The notes: generated from the sequence alone by a model not told the origin. A DNA stretch of 64,000 nt from Balneola sp. (GCA_028284195.1 JANQSE010000012.1:62001-126000); one strand, 5' to 3'. Shown: positions 44,882-53,565, counted from the first letter of the stretch. Made by a program: numbers and translations.

Positions 44882-45029
44882 CCTCTTAGAAAGCATTATC
44901 GTTATGTCTTACAGGACTGTCATTAATTGGTTATATCAAATGATATTTGTTCCAATTACTACTATTTGAGTACCTGCTAATACTGTTTTCAATTTATTTA
45001 TCTGGTCAAAACAAAAGTAGTGGGAGATG

Positions 45030-46247
45030 TTAAAGTTGATCAACCCGGTTTAATAAAACAGATGGATGAATATTCATTTCAACTATTTTACCGGAAGGGT
45101 CAATCAAGATATTTCTCGGCAAACCATATATAAATAATTCTTCATTGATTTGAGATGTGGAATGGCCGTTCACCCACGATATCTGGTATTTGTCTAAAAA
45201 TGACTCAATTTTTTCAATATTTTCATTATAGTTTAAACTGATAAGTGTAATCTTATCAGAGTAATTGGAATGAATATTTTTTAAATCATCAACCTCCTGA
45301 TGACAACCAGCGCACCAGTTAGCCCAGAAATTAATATAGAAATATCTTTGACCGTCCAGAAAATCATACATTGAAGTTTCTTCACCCGAAAGTAGCTTAA
45401 ATGTGTAATTGGAAATAGGCTGTCCTTCTGTAATTCTTTTCTTAATATTATTATTTAAAGCAGGTTTGATTGAAATAGAGCTGCCATCAACAGCTACATC
45501 AGTAACTTCAAACCCATAATTGTTACCATGAAAGTACGTTGTGGAATCAAGAACGACGGCACCTGAAGCTTCTTCAGTACCATTTATAATGCCTTCATAT
45601 GTACCGATAACAATTCGATCAGAATCTAAATCATTATATTTTCCATTTACGTTGTAATCCATTATTCCAATTCTTATCGAATCTTGTTTATATACAAAGT
45701 CGCCTACTTTGATATTTCTTCGTTGGTCAAAGTAAAAATCGACAAATGGTTTTCCTCTTGTTATAAATTGCTCAATCGCCGGCTTGTTCTGAGCTTTTTG
45801 TGCAGAATCAGGTTTGTGAAATCGGATAGTATGGGAAAGGCTAGGTTCTTCAGCATTAGGTATAGAAATGTCAATAAATTCCTCCGAAAATTGAAGTGAT
45901 TCATTATTATCTGAGAAATCGAGATCATTATCATAGTCAACCCAGAATTGAGGTGATTCAGATGAATAATCTCCAACCAATATCAATACACCGTCTTTGA
46001 TAGCAGATTGATTCTTACCTGTGAAATAGATTTGAGCAAAAGCTGTATCAGGTACCTCTGACAAATTTGGGAAATTAATTTTTGCGCCTATACTGCTGTC
46101 TTCCATTTCTGTTATTGGATAGAGAATAAGAAATCCTCTATTTGGGGAATCATACGTGGTATCCAAATCAATTCTTAAATAATCTTCTCCCTGATTTGAA
46201 CATGAAACAATAAAAAGACATAAAGTTAAAATGAGATAGTATTTCAT
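45030..46247 (-). CDS. TlpA-like thioredoxin-fold lipoprotein
   Basis: 405 residues. Lipobox FIVSC at Cys16. The first ~270 residues form an unrecognised beta-rich part. The C-terminal ~130 residues form a TlpA/ResA-type thioredoxin domain with FYINFWANWCAGCHQEV near residue 310, giving an intact C-A-G-C redox pair, and the cis-Pro segment LFIYGLPRNILIDPSGK. It is predicted to be a periplasmic thiol-disulphide reductant or sensor on a lipid anchor. It is flanked by direct repeats of a 26-bp motif and by gene remnants, so it looks like a mobile cassette. It ends close to the start of that repeat region with no obvious terminator. Confidence 0.78.
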   Translation of the reverse strand: MKYYLILTLCLFIVSCSNQGEDYLRIDLDTTYDSPNRGFLILYPITEMEDSSIGAKINFPNLSEVPDTAFAQIYFTGKNQSAIKDGVLILVGDYSSESPQFWVDYDNDLDFSDNNESLQFSEEFIDISIPNAEEPSLSHTIRFHKPDSAQKAQNKPAIEQFITRGKPFVDFYFDQRRNIKVGDFVYKQDSIRIGIMDYNVNGKYNDLDSDRIVIGTYEGIINGTEEASGAVVLDSTTYFHGNNYGFEVTDVAVDGSSISIKPALNNNIKKRITEGQPISNYTFKLLSGEETSMYDFLDGQRYFYINFWANWCAGCHQEVDDLKNIHSNYSDKITLISLNYNENIEKIESFLDKYQISWVNGHSTSQINEELFIYGLPRNILIDPSGKIVEMNIHPSVLLNRVDQL

Positions 46248-46267
46248 ATTGCTTGTGTTTGAGGTAT

Positions 46268-46293
46268 AACGGTCAGGTATAAGCGCAGTGCGG
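46268..46293. repeat. Cassette-end-like motif B
   Basis: AACGGTCAGGTATAAGCGCA followed by GTGCGG, 22 of 26 identical to motif A. It begins 20 bp upstream of the TlpA-like start codon. The DUF1572-like remnant ends inside this motif: its stop codon is read from the motif itself. Confidence 0.55.
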
Positions 46294-46455
46294 GATTTGG
46301 TGGTTTACTGCTTCTACGATGGTATGTATTTGGTTTCGAATATAGATCTCAGTATCAAAATTTGAATCGTTTATTGAGTTTAATGTATCAAATAAGCATT
46401 TCCAGCCTTGATTCCATTTCGCAATTAATTGTATACCTTCTTGCCAAATGTAGTT
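46273..46455 (-). pseudogene. DUF1572 (DinB-like) gene fragment
   Basis: The minus-strand frame after the hydrolase stop codon reads KWNQGWKCLFDTLNSIND, then TEIYIRNQIHTIVEAVNHQI and PHCAYT-stop. This is the C-terminal helix region of DUF1572/DinB-superfamily proteins, in which AVNRQ...HYAYH is followed by GQIVF. The N-terminal two thirds and the last ~15 residues are missing. The break is exactly at motif B. It has no start codon and is not functional. Confidence 0.6.
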
Positions 46456-47781
46456 TCATTCCAATTCTTTCAACTTTTCAGTTGCGTGTTTATTTTGTGG
46501 GTTTATTTCCAGGCTCTTTTTATAATTGACAATAGCCTTTTCTCTTTGCCCTGCCTGTAACTGGAAATCTGCTAAAAAGCTATAGGGGAGGCTTTCGTCT
46601 GGATAAGCATTTGTAACGATTTTTGCAATATCAATAGCTTCTTTATGTTGCCCATATCTTGCATATTTTTCAGCAAAATTTAAAGTGTTTCCCAAAGAAA
46701 TATTGTTGTCAAGTTTGACAAGTAATTCACTCGCTTTTTCAAAACCTTGCGTTTTGTAGGTTTTAATAAATTTCTCCGTATTTAAAAATTTTTTGATCTG
46801 TGGTGTGATACCAAAAAATTCTTTTCTGATATGAGTTCTAACTTGTGCCCAACCATCCATAGGACTTCGGTTGGATAATGTAATAATGATCAATGACTTT
46901 TCCTTGACCATATCTAATTCTCCGGCAACTCCTGGCGCACCACCATTATGCCCGTAAATATTATTACCGTTCAATTCTCTTAGGCTCATACCATAGCCAT
47001 AGCCATTACCAAAATGGTCTGTAGTCATAGCGGCCAATGATTCTTGACTAATAAGAGAATTGTTTTTAAGTGCAAGGGCAAATTTGTAGATATCATTAAC
47101 TGTCGAATTGCCACCCCCAGCAGAAGATGAAAATGGTCCGGTTGACAACATCCCTGTGGGTTGTAATATATTTTTAGATACATAAGTATTGTAATCTGTA
47201 TTCGAAATCTTTTCAATCATTAAACCTAAGACAACAAACCCTCCATTACTGTATCGCATTCTTTCGCCAGGTTCAAATTCCAAAGGGTCAGATGCAAAGA
47301 AAGGCAAATAGTCTTCTAGGGATCTGACTGAGTCTTTGTATCGATCGTACTCTGGTCCGAAATAATCACCAATTCCTGAGGTATGAGATAACAATTGTTC
47401 AACCGTAACTTTCTTGGCTTCTTCATTTGGGTAATCTGTTAGAATATCTCCAATGGTCTGTTCAAGAGAAATTTGATCTTTTTCCTTCAATTGCATTATA
47501 GAAACGGCTGTAAACATCTTAGGCATTGATGCCATGCCGTATTTTGAATTTGGTTTATTTGGTTCTTGATTATTTCCGTTAAATCCATAAGCCTCTTCTA
47601 TCAACACTTCATGTCCATCAGCGATTAGGATTGAGCCGTTGTAGTTGTTACTCAGATCAGCACTGTCAAGTAGTTTTTTCAGGGTAGCTGCATTCTTAGA
47701 ATATTCTGATTGCGAATGATTGTTTTCTTTGCAAGCGGTCAGAAAGGCGAAACATATGACTGTAATAATTATTTTTTTCAT
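46456..47781 (-). CDS. Serine beta-lactamase-like hydrolase lipoprotein with TPR tail
   Basis: 441 residues. Lipobox LTAC, Cys17. Class C beta-lactamase/penicillin-binding fold: the nucleophile motif SMPK (Ser85, Lys88), YSNGG near residue 178 and HNGG near 277 are all present. The last ~100 residues form TPR-like helices (LPYSFLADFQLQAGQREKAI, VNYKKSLEINPQNKHATEKL). Such proteins are esterases or D-amino peptidases more often than beta-lactamases. The start codon overlaps the marR stop, so regulator and enzyme form an operon, possibly responding to a toxic small molecule. Confidence 0.83.
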   Translation of the reverse strand: MKKIIITVICFAFLTACKENNHSQSEYSKNAATLKKLLDSADLSNNYNGSILIADGHEVLIEEAYGFNGNNQEPNKPNSKYGMASMPKMFTAVSIMQLKEKDQISLEQTIGDILTDYPNEEAKKVTVEQLLSHTSGIGDYFGPEYDRYKDSVRSLEDYLPFFASDPLEFEPGERMRYSNGGFVVLGLMIEKISNTDYNTYVSKNILQPTGMLSTGPFSSSAGGGNSTVNDIYKFALALKNNSLISQESLAAMTTDHFGNGYGYGMSLRELNGNNIYGHNGGAPGVAGELDMVKEKSLIIITLSNRSPMDGWAQVRTHIRKEFFGITPQIKKFLNTEKFIKTYKTQGFEKASELLVKLDNNISLGNTLNFAEKYARYGQHKEAIDIAKIVTNAYPDESLPYSFLADFQLQAGQREKAIVNYKKSLEINPQNKHATEKLKELE

Positions 47782-48215
47782 TTCGATGTGTTTAAAATTA
47801 TCTTATCTAAGGTTTTAAAGAGCATTTCTTTTTCTTTTTTGGTTATGTTCTTTTGAGCAGTTTTTCTGTTTTCAGAGATTACAGGGATTGCTAAATCCAA
47901 TAATTTTTTTCCTTTTTTGGTGACTTTTAAATCCTTTTTCCTTCGATCACCCTTATTTTCTTCTCTTTCAATAAAGTTTTTTTTTACCAAAAGTTCTATC
48001 ATTCGAGTTATTGAGGCGACATCTTTAAATAAGAGCTCTGCCAATTCCACTTGACTTATTTCGGGTGTTCGGTCAATTTGCAGCATCAGTAGAATTTGGT
48101 TTAGTGTTGCTTTATATCCTAGCTTGTTCAGATTTCCTTGTGCCATCATTCGATACTGCTTTATAGCTTTTTCGATTTGATAGAAAATGGTTTTGGAGGG
48201 GTTTTTAAATTCCAT
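47778..48215 (-). CDS. MarR-family transcriptional regulator
   Basis: 145 residues from the ATG at 48215. A longer frame to 48257 is rejected because it would run through the predicted -7 box. Winged HTH: VELAELLFKDVASITRMIELLVKKNFIERE and the wing NKGDRRKKDLKVTKKGKKLL. MarR dimers repress their own operon until a small ligand binds. A perfect palindrome, TTGATATATCAA, lies just upstream of the promoter and is a likely operator. The stop overlaps the serine hydrolase start (ATGA). Confidence 0.87.
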   Translation of the reverse strand: MEFKNPSKTIFYQIEKAIKQYRMMAQGNLNKLGYKATLNQILLMLQIDRTPEISQVELAELLFKDVASITRMIELLVKKNFIEREENKGDRRKKDLKVTKKGKKLLDLAIPVISENRKTAQKNITKKEKEMLFKTLDKIILNTSK

Positions 48216-48232
48216 AATTCTTTTTTTTGATA

Positions 48233-48253
48233 CAAATATAATTGATATATCAA
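48233..48253 (-). promoter_or_regulatory. marR promoter -7 box and operator palindrome
   Basis: Minus-strand TATATTTG (48233-48240) is an exact TAnnTTTG box, 18 bp before the marR start. The perfect 12-bp palindrome TTGATATATCAA (48242-48253) sits directly upstream, where a MarR dimer would block polymerase. No clear -33 TTTG was found. Confidence 0.5.
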
Positions 48254-48315
48254 ACATATCATAAAATTTTTTTTAACTATGTTAAGTTTGACAACTTTGT
48301 ACTTAGCCCAGCCAC

Positions 48316-48351
48316 GTTGCAGATGAAGAGCGGAGCGGATTCATCTTCAAC
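48316..48351. repeat. attC-like palindrome before the truncated recombinase
   Basis: GTTGCAGATGAA (48316-48327) and TTCATCTTCAAC (48340-48351) form a 12-bp inverted repeat with one mismatch and a 12-nt centre. The GTT...AAC ends are reminiscent of integron recombination sites. Its right arm recurs next to motif A (44845-44858). A second, perfect 8-bp inverted repeat (AAAGTGAA / TTCACTTT, 48360-48380) follows. Confidence 0.45.
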
Positions 48352-48437
48352 AACAGAGTAAAGTGAACTCTATTCACTTTATCCCTATTTCAAATGTAAG
48401 TGTTATTCATTTTATTGTTATTAAAACGGGGGATAAA

Positions 48438-48644
48438 ATGAATAAATCAGATTTAATTTCAAAATACGAGAGTAAGCTTATTCTTAAAAATTATAGCGAA
48501 CGAACCATTCAGGTTTACCTAAGCTCACTTGGCATATTTTTGCATTACATTCAGCGAAACAAAGTTCGTGATGTTACTTCAGAAATACTTCAAGAGTTTT
48601 TCAAATATGCTCAAAAAGACTTGTGTATGGCTTGTTGTTGGTAA
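48438..48644 (+). pseudogene. Truncated tyrosine recombinase (N-terminal domain only)
   Basis: 68 codons from ATG 48438: KNYSERTIQVYLSSLGIFL and RNKVRDVTSEILQEFFKYAQ match the N-terminal SAM-like, core-binding domain of integron/phage-type tyrosine recombinases. The catalytic R...HxxR...Y domain (~200 residues) is missing; the frame ends in foreign codons (CMACCW-stop). The start is covered by a perfect 12-bp inverted repeat (48404-48415 with 48433-48444), which could hide the ribosome site. The remains of an integrase beside palindromic sites suggest a former recombination platform. Confidence 0.65.
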
Positions 48645-48654
48645 TAATTTTTAT

Positions 48655-48972
48655 TTATTCTCTAATGGGCTCAAATCCTAAATCATCCATTTCTAACCAT
48701 TTAAGATCCAGCTTTTGTTTGTCCTTTAAATACCTTAATTCTATTGAAATCAATTGAAGAGCCATGGACAGAGCTTGATATGAATCCACACCAAATGCTA
48801 ATTTGATTCTTTCTCCTATTTGAATTGGACATTCCCAATCACCTCCAGGTTTTGAATCAGGCCTTGGTTTCCCTAATTTGACCATTAGGATTTGTTCTCC
48901 CTTTTCAGAACTATAGTTTAACTTTCGTTTTGCTATTACCTCATCTAATTCAGCATCAATTGTATTATCCAT
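48655..48972 (-). CDS. DUF6968-type small protein
   Basis: 105 residues from the ATG at 48972 (a TTG lies 6 bp upstream). VKLGKPRPDSKPGGDWECPI followed by KLAFGVDSYQALSMALQLI and a final DLGFEP fits the DUF6968 family as I remember it. These are small cytoplasmic proteins of unknown role, often found in variable regions. It lies tail to tail with the broken recombinase and 42 bp downstream of purC on the same strand. I am fairly, not fully, sure of the family. Confidence 0.65.
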   Translation of the reverse strand: MDNTIDAELDEVIAKRKLNYSSEKGEQILMVKLGKPRPDSKPGGDWECPIQIGERIKLAFGVDSYQALSMALQLISIELRYLKDKQKLDLKWLEMDDLGFEPIRE

Positions 48973-49014
48973 AATCAATCTTTTATCAATGTTAATATAG
49001 TAACTATAAAAAGG

Positions 49015-49971
49015 TTATACGTTACTCAAAATATCAGCCAAAACTGTATCAAAATTCTTTTCCAATCTCGGCTCAAGTTTGTTTCCGGTGAGCAATTCAA
49101 ATAGTTCGGCATACCGCTCATATACTTCCAGGCGGAAGGCATCAGGCAGATCGGGGAGGGTTTGTCCTTCCAGCCCCTGGAAGTCATTTGTCATCAGCCA
49201 TTCACGAAGGAATTCTTTAGAGAGCTGTTTCTGGGGTTTATCTTTAGCTTGTCGCTCTTCATATCCTTCCAAATAAAAGTAACGGGAGGAATCTGTTGTA
49301 TGAACTTCATCAATTAACGTAAGCTCGCCATTATGTAGTCCAAACTCATATTTTGTATCGACCAAAATAAGCCCTTGTTTCGCAGCTACTTCCGTTCCAC
49401 GTTGGAAAAGCTTAAAGGCAATTTCCCTGGTTTGACTCCATAGTTTTTCATCAACAATATTTCTCTTCAAAATATCCACTTCAGAAATATCTTCGTCGTG
49501 ACCTTCTTTCGCCTTAGTAGCGGGGGTGAGGAGGGGTTCCGGAAACTTGTCGTGTTCTTTCATTCCTTTGGGCAGGGGAGCTCCGCATAATTCACGTAAT
49601 CCGGATTTGTATGTTCTCCAGGCGTGTCCCGTCAGATAACCCCTGATTACTACTTCAATAGGAATAGACTCACATTTTTTAGCAATAGTTACATTTGGAT
49701 GCGGTACATCAATAATATGAGTTGGAACAATATCTTTTACTTTTTCGAAGGAAAACGCAGCCATTTGATTTAGAATTTGTCCCTTAAAAGGAATGGCTTG
49801 CTTCATAATATAATCGAAAGCAGAAATACGATCAGTAACAACAATCCCGAGTTTATTATCCCCCAATTCGTACACTTCGCGGACTTTGCCTTTGTACTTT
49901 TCAAAATTTTCAATGCGCGTTTCAGTAATGCAATGATCGAGAGCATCCTGAGCTGAGAAATGGCTAATCAC
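49015..49971 (-). CDS. purC: SAICAR synthase
   Basis: 318-residue phosphoribosylaminoimidazole-succinocarboxamide synthase, which couples aspartate to CAIR in de novo purine synthesis. KYKGKVREVYELGDNKLGIV near the start is the ATP-binding glycine loop. DRISAFDYIM, EVVIRGYLTGHAW and the metal-binding LTLIDEVHTTDSSRYF are all intact. The length matches the longer, yeast-like SAICAR synthases found in Bacteroidota, not the 240-residue E. coli form. It diverges from the phytoene/squalene synthase gene. No purine riboswitch was recognised upstream. Confidence 0.93.
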   Translation of the reverse strand: MISHFSAQDALDHCITETRIENFEKYKGKVREVYELGDNKLGIVVTDRISAFDYIMKQAIPFKGQILNQMAAFSFEKVKDIVPTHIIDVPHPNVTIAKKCESIPIEVVIRGYLTGHAWRTYKSGLRELCGAPLPKGMKEHDKFPEPLLTPATKAKEGHDEDISEVDILKRNIVDEKLWSQTREIAFKLFQRGTEVAAKQGLILVDTKYEFGLHNGELTLIDEVHTTDSSRYFYLEGYEERQAKDKPQKQLSKEFLREWLMTNDFQGLEGQTLPDLPDAFRLEVYERYAELFELLTGNKLEPRLEKNFDTVLADILSNV

Positions 49972-50097
49972 TAAGTTCGAAATTAAATTGATACAATTAA
50001 TATGGATATGAATAGATTGAAGATAACGAACTTTTGCAAAGAATTTTAAAACCTTACAGGAACTATTTAGGTTAGTTTTTGCATTATATGCTTATTT

Positions 50098-51075
50098 ATG
50101 ATGACAAACTTTCTCCACATACCATATTCAATTATCCGGCCTTTTTATGAAATGACCTCGTTTCATAAATCCGTGATTGAAGATGTCAGCAATGAAGATC
50201 TTAAAATTGCCTACAGCCATTGCCGTGCAATTACTCGTTTTCATGCCAAGACATTTTATTTGGCTACACGTTTTCTTCCTAATGAAAAGCAGCGAAGTAT
50301 TTTTGCCATTTATGGAATGTGCAGATACCTGGATAATCTTGTTGATGACGCGGAGGATCTTATCCAACAAAGAAAGATTACCATACGCCAGGTTGATGAA
50401 AAACTCGATGAATTCAAGGAAAACCTTGACCTTGTGTATTCAGGGCACTGTGTAAGTGATCCAATATTTATTGCTTTATCTGATACTTTGAAGAACTATT
50501 CGATCCCCAAAGAATATCCTCTTTTGCTGATTGATGGAGTTCGCCAGGATTTAGAGAAAACAAGATTCAAGAATTTCCAGGAAGTGTATGATTATTCATA
50601 TAAAGTAGCGTCAGTTGTCGGGTTAATGACCTGTGAAGTATTTGGATATTCATCGGAGAAAGCGATTGGCAAAGCAATTGACCTGGGAATTGCAATGCAG
50701 CTTACCAATATTTTGAGAGATATAGGTGAAGATTTGCAGCGAGGGCGTATTTATCTTCCTCAAAATGAGTTGGCAATGTTTGGAGTTTTAGAAAGTGATC
50801 TATTTAGCAGTTCGATAAACGATAATTTTATCGAACTAATGAAATTCCAGATTACACGTGCCAGAAAATATTATGCCAGCGCTTATGAAGGAATTGAAAT
50901 GCTTTCTAAGGATAGCCGATTACCGGTTTACCTGGCTCATAGGAATTACAGCAGGATCCTCGATAAAATTGAAGAAAATGGATATGATGTATTTTCACGG
51001 CGGGCTTATCTCAATCAAACAGAGAAGCTTTTAATTCTTCCTAAAATTTTATTGGATATTAAAAAAGCAAGCTAA
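50098..51075 (+). CDS. Phytoene/squalene synthase family protein
   Basis: 325-residue all-helical head-to-head prenyl synthase. The two Asp-rich motifs that bind diphosphate through Mg are DNLVDDAED near residue 81 and DIGEDLQRGRIYLP near 209. AITRFHAKTFYLATRFLP is the usual N-terminal mark. It joins two C20 units to phytoene (carotenoids) or two C15 units to squalene. No crtI, crtY or hopanoid gene is adjacent, so the product is not settled. Substrate comes from the MEP pathway (ispG is in the same window). Confidence 0.88.
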   Translation: MMTNFLHIPYSIIRPFYEMTSFHKSVIEDVSNEDLKIAYSHCRAITRFHAKTFYLATRFLPNEKQRSIFAIYGMCRYLDNLVDDAEDLIQQRKITIRQVDEKLDEFKENLDLVYSGHCVSDPIFIALSDTLKNYSIPKEYPLLLIDGVRQDLEKTRFKNFQEVYDYSYKVASVVGLMTCEVFGYSSEKAIGKAIDLGIAMQLTNILRDIGEDLQRGRIYLPQNELAMFGVLESDLFSSSINDNFIELMKFQITRARKYYASAYEGIEMLSKDSRLPVYLAHRNYSRILDKIEENGYDVFSRRAYLNQTEKLLILPKILLDIKKAS

Positions 51076-51140
51076 TCCTTCTTGGAGAATCTCTTAGTAA
51101 AGCGGTATTATTCCCGAAAATAAAATCCCTCGCTTACAGA

Positions 51141-52622
51141 ATGCCGGAAATTAAAAAAGTACTGATAGCAAACCGTGGTGAAATTGCGGTACGTGTAATT
51201 CACAGTTGTAAAGAATTAGGAATTAAAACTGTGGCAGTTTTTTCTCGCCCTGATGCCGCTTCTCCACATGTAATGCTGGCCGATGAATCGGTTTTTATAG
51301 GAGAAGCTGCTTCCTCTGAAAGTTATTTAGTGATGGATAAAATCATTGATGCTGCCAAAAAAACCGGTGCTGATGCAATTCATCCAGGCTATGGTTTTTT
51401 GAGTGAGAATGCAGTTTTTTCTGATAGATGCGAAAAAGAAGACATCATTTTTATAGGCCCCAAACCTTATGCTATAAAAGTGATGGGGGATAAAACCGCC
51501 GCTCGCGAACTAGTTACGGAACTAGGTATTCCTACTCCTCCGGGATTAAAGTCTGAACTTAAAGACCTGGAAGAGGCTTCAAAAATCGCAGATGAAGTCG
51601 GCTATCCTATTTTAGTAAAAGCAGCGGCAGGGGGTGGTGGAAAAGGGATGCGGATTGTTTATAAAAAAGAAGAATTCGAAAGTAGTATTAAAGCCGCAAA
51701 GTCTGAAGCTAAAAATGCCTTTGGAGATGATCGCATATACATTGAAAAATATTTAGAAGAACCACGTCATGTAGAGTTTCAGGTTATGGCGGATACTCAC
51801 GGTAATGTGGTTCATGTATTTGATAGGGAATGTTCAGTTCAGCGCCGCCATCAAAAAGTAATTGAAGAAGCTCCTTGCCCAATCATGACAGATGAACTGC
51901 GATCTAAGATGGCAGAAGCGGCTATTAAAGCAACAAAAGGGTGTAACTATGTAGGTGCCGGTACTATTGAGTTCCTGGTTGATAAGCATTTAGACTTCTA
52001 TTTTCTGGAAATGAATACCCGCCTTCAGGTTGAGCATCCTGTAACCGAAATGATCTCAGGTATTGATCTTGTTGCTACTCAGATTTTAGTAGCAGAAGGG
52101 AAAAAATTACCATTTACTCAGGCAGATTTGGCAATAAATGGCCATGCCATTGAATGCAGAATTTATGCAGAAGACCCGTTTGGCAACTTTTTGCCAAGTA
52201 CAGGTTTGCTTCATAAACACAGAGTTCCAACCGGTGATGGAATTCGTGTTGATGCCGGGGTGGAAGAAGGGCAAGAAGTTACCATTAATTATGATCCCAT
52301 GATTTCCAAATTAACGGTTCATGGAAAAGACAGAGCAGCTGCTATTAGCAAAATGCTTCGTGCTTTGGATGAATATGAGATTGCAGGGTGTAAAACTACT
52401 ATACCGTTTTGTGAATTTACACTAACGCATAAAGCGTTTGTGGAAGCAAAGTACGACACTCATTTTGTTAAGGACCATTTTAAACCTGAGGAAATAGAAG
52501 ATGGTGTTGGAGATGATATTATTGCACTAGCTGCGGCTTTACTTAAAAACGATGAACAGGCTGCTTCCACACCAGTAAAGGAAGAATCTACTCAATCAGA
52601 TTGGTGGGCGAATAGAAGATAG
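51141..52622 (+). CDS. accC: Biotin carboxylase subunit of acetyl-CoA (or propionyl-CoA) carboxylase
   Basis: 493-residue ATP-grasp biotin carboxylase. KVLIANRGEIAVRVIHSCKE opens the biotin-carboxylase N-domain. The ATP-grasp has the glycine loop AAAGGGGKGMRIV near residue 163, FDRECSVQRRHQKVIEEAPC and EMNTRLQVEHPVTEMISG near 290. It carboxylates biotin on a carrier protein. No biotin carrier gene lies next to it. The ~45 extra residues at the end (EEIEDGVGDDIIALAAALL) suggest the acyl-CoA-carboxylase A-subunit type used with propionyl-CoA; that choice is unresolved. Confidence 0.85.
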   Translation: MPEIKKVLIANRGEIAVRVIHSCKELGIKTVAVFSRPDAASPHVMLADESVFIGEAASSESYLVMDKIIDAAKKTGADAIHPGYGFLSENAVFSDRCEKEDIIFIGPKPYAIKVMGDKTAARELVTELGIPTPPGLKSELKDLEEASKIADEVGYPILVKAAAGGGGKGMRIVYKKEEFESSIKAAKSEAKNAFGDDRIYIEKYLEEPRHVEFQVMADTHGNVVHVFDRECSVQRRHQKVIEEAPCPIMTDELRSKMAEAAIKATKGCNYVGAGTIEFLVDKHLDFYFLEMNTRLQVEHPVTEMISGIDLVATQILVAEGKKLPFTQADLAINGHAIECRIYAEDPFGNFLPSTGLLHKHRVPTGDGIRVDAGVEEGQEVTINYDPMISKLTVHGKDRAAAISKMLRALDEYEIAGCKTTIPFCEFTLTHKAFVEAKYDTHFVKDHFKPEEIEDGVGDDIIALAAALLKNDEQAASTPVKEESTQSDWWANRR

Positions 52623-52632
52623 GTACGCTTCA

Positions 52633-53565
52633 ATGAGGCAAGAAAATCAGGATCTATTTAAAAAACTGGAAAAACTGGCTACTGAGCAACGTAATGAAGC
52701 GAGTATGAATATTGATGTGGCTTCGCCTCAGGAAATAGTTCACATTATTAACAATGAAGATCAAAAAGTAGCCGAACTGGTTTCAAAAAGGCTTGACGTT
52801 ATTGCTGAAGCAGTAGAATTGGTGAGTATGAGTTTTACACTGGGAGGGAGATTACTCTATTTTGGTGCCGGTACAAGCGGGCGATTGGGGGTAGTTGATG
52901 CTGCTGAATGCCCGCCCACTTTTGGGTCCAGTCCTGAACAGGTACAGGGTTTTATTGCGGGCGGAAAAGAAGCAATGTATGTGGCCCAGGAAGGCGCAGA
53001 AGATTTTGAAGTGAATGGGGAAAAGGATATCGAAGAGCAAAAAGTTTTTCCTCCCGATGTAGTTTGTGGGTTGGCAGCAAGTGGCAGAACTCCTTATGTG
53101 GCTGGTGCAATAAAATCAGCTCAAAAAAAAGGGTGTAAAACCATTTTGGTAACCACAGTACCCAAAGAGCAGGTTGATGTTCAGCCGGATATAATCATTG
53201 ATATCCCTGTAGGTTCTGAGGTTGTAATGGGAAGCACCCGTATGAAAAGCGGTACCGCTCAAAAAATGGTACTTAATATGCTAACAACGGGTGCTATGAT
53301 TCGCCAGGGAAAGATCTATGAAAATGTTATGGTAGATCTTCAACTTACAAACAAAAAACTTGTTGAACGCGCCAAAAGAATTATCATGTTGTTTACTGAG
53401 GTTGAGTATGATGAAGCCAGCGAATATTTAGCTAGATCTGGGAATCACGTAAAAACGGCATTAGTGATGATATCTGGAGGCATATCAAAGGAAGAAGCCC
53501 AAGTCCTTTTAAAAAATAACAATGGCTTTATAAGAAAAGCGATAGCAGAGCTGAAAACAAAATGA
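52633..53565 (+). CDS. murQ: N-acetylmuramic acid 6-phosphate etherase
   Basis: 310-residue etherase that converts MurNAc-6-P to GlcNAc-6-P plus D-lactate in peptidoglycan recycling. The SIS sugar-phosphate domain is visible: LLYFGAGTSGRLGVVDAAEC with the catalytic Glu followed by PPTFG near residue 92. GLAASGRTPYVAGAIKSAQ and the second-half ILVTTVP and MGSTRMKSGTAQKMVLNML are typical. Length matches the family. It starts 10 bp after accC and overlaps plsC by 4 bp. No MurNAc kinase or anhydro-MurNAc permease is seen. Confidence 0.9.
   Translation: MRQENQDLFKKLEKLATEQRNEASMNIDVASPQEIVHIINNEDQKVAELVSKRLDVIAEAVELVSMSFTLGGRLLYFGAGTSGRLGVVDAAECPPTFGSSPEQVQGFIAGGKEAMYVAQEGAEDFEVNGEKDIEEQKVFPPDVVCGLAASGRTPYVAGAIKSAQKKGCKTILVTTVPKEQVDVQPDIIIDIPVGSEVVMGSTRMKSGTAQKMVLNMLTTGAMIRQGKIYENVMVDLQLTNKKLVERAKRIIMLFTEVEYDEASEYLARSGNHVKTALVMISGGISKEEAQVLLKNNNGFIRKAIAELKTK

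Larger units (their letters stand above)
44622..45029. other. Gene-poor left end of the cassette-like island
   Basis: About 400 bp between rho and the TlpA-like gene with no intact gene. It holds a minus-strand coding remnant (44731-44847) and motif A (44856-44881), which recurs on the other side of the TlpA-like gene. The rest (44882-45029) shows no recognised element. Confidence 0.5.

Noticed and set aside
49972-50097. Purine riboswitch upstream of purC
   Set aside because: The spacer is short and AT-rich; no purine-aptamer core was seen.
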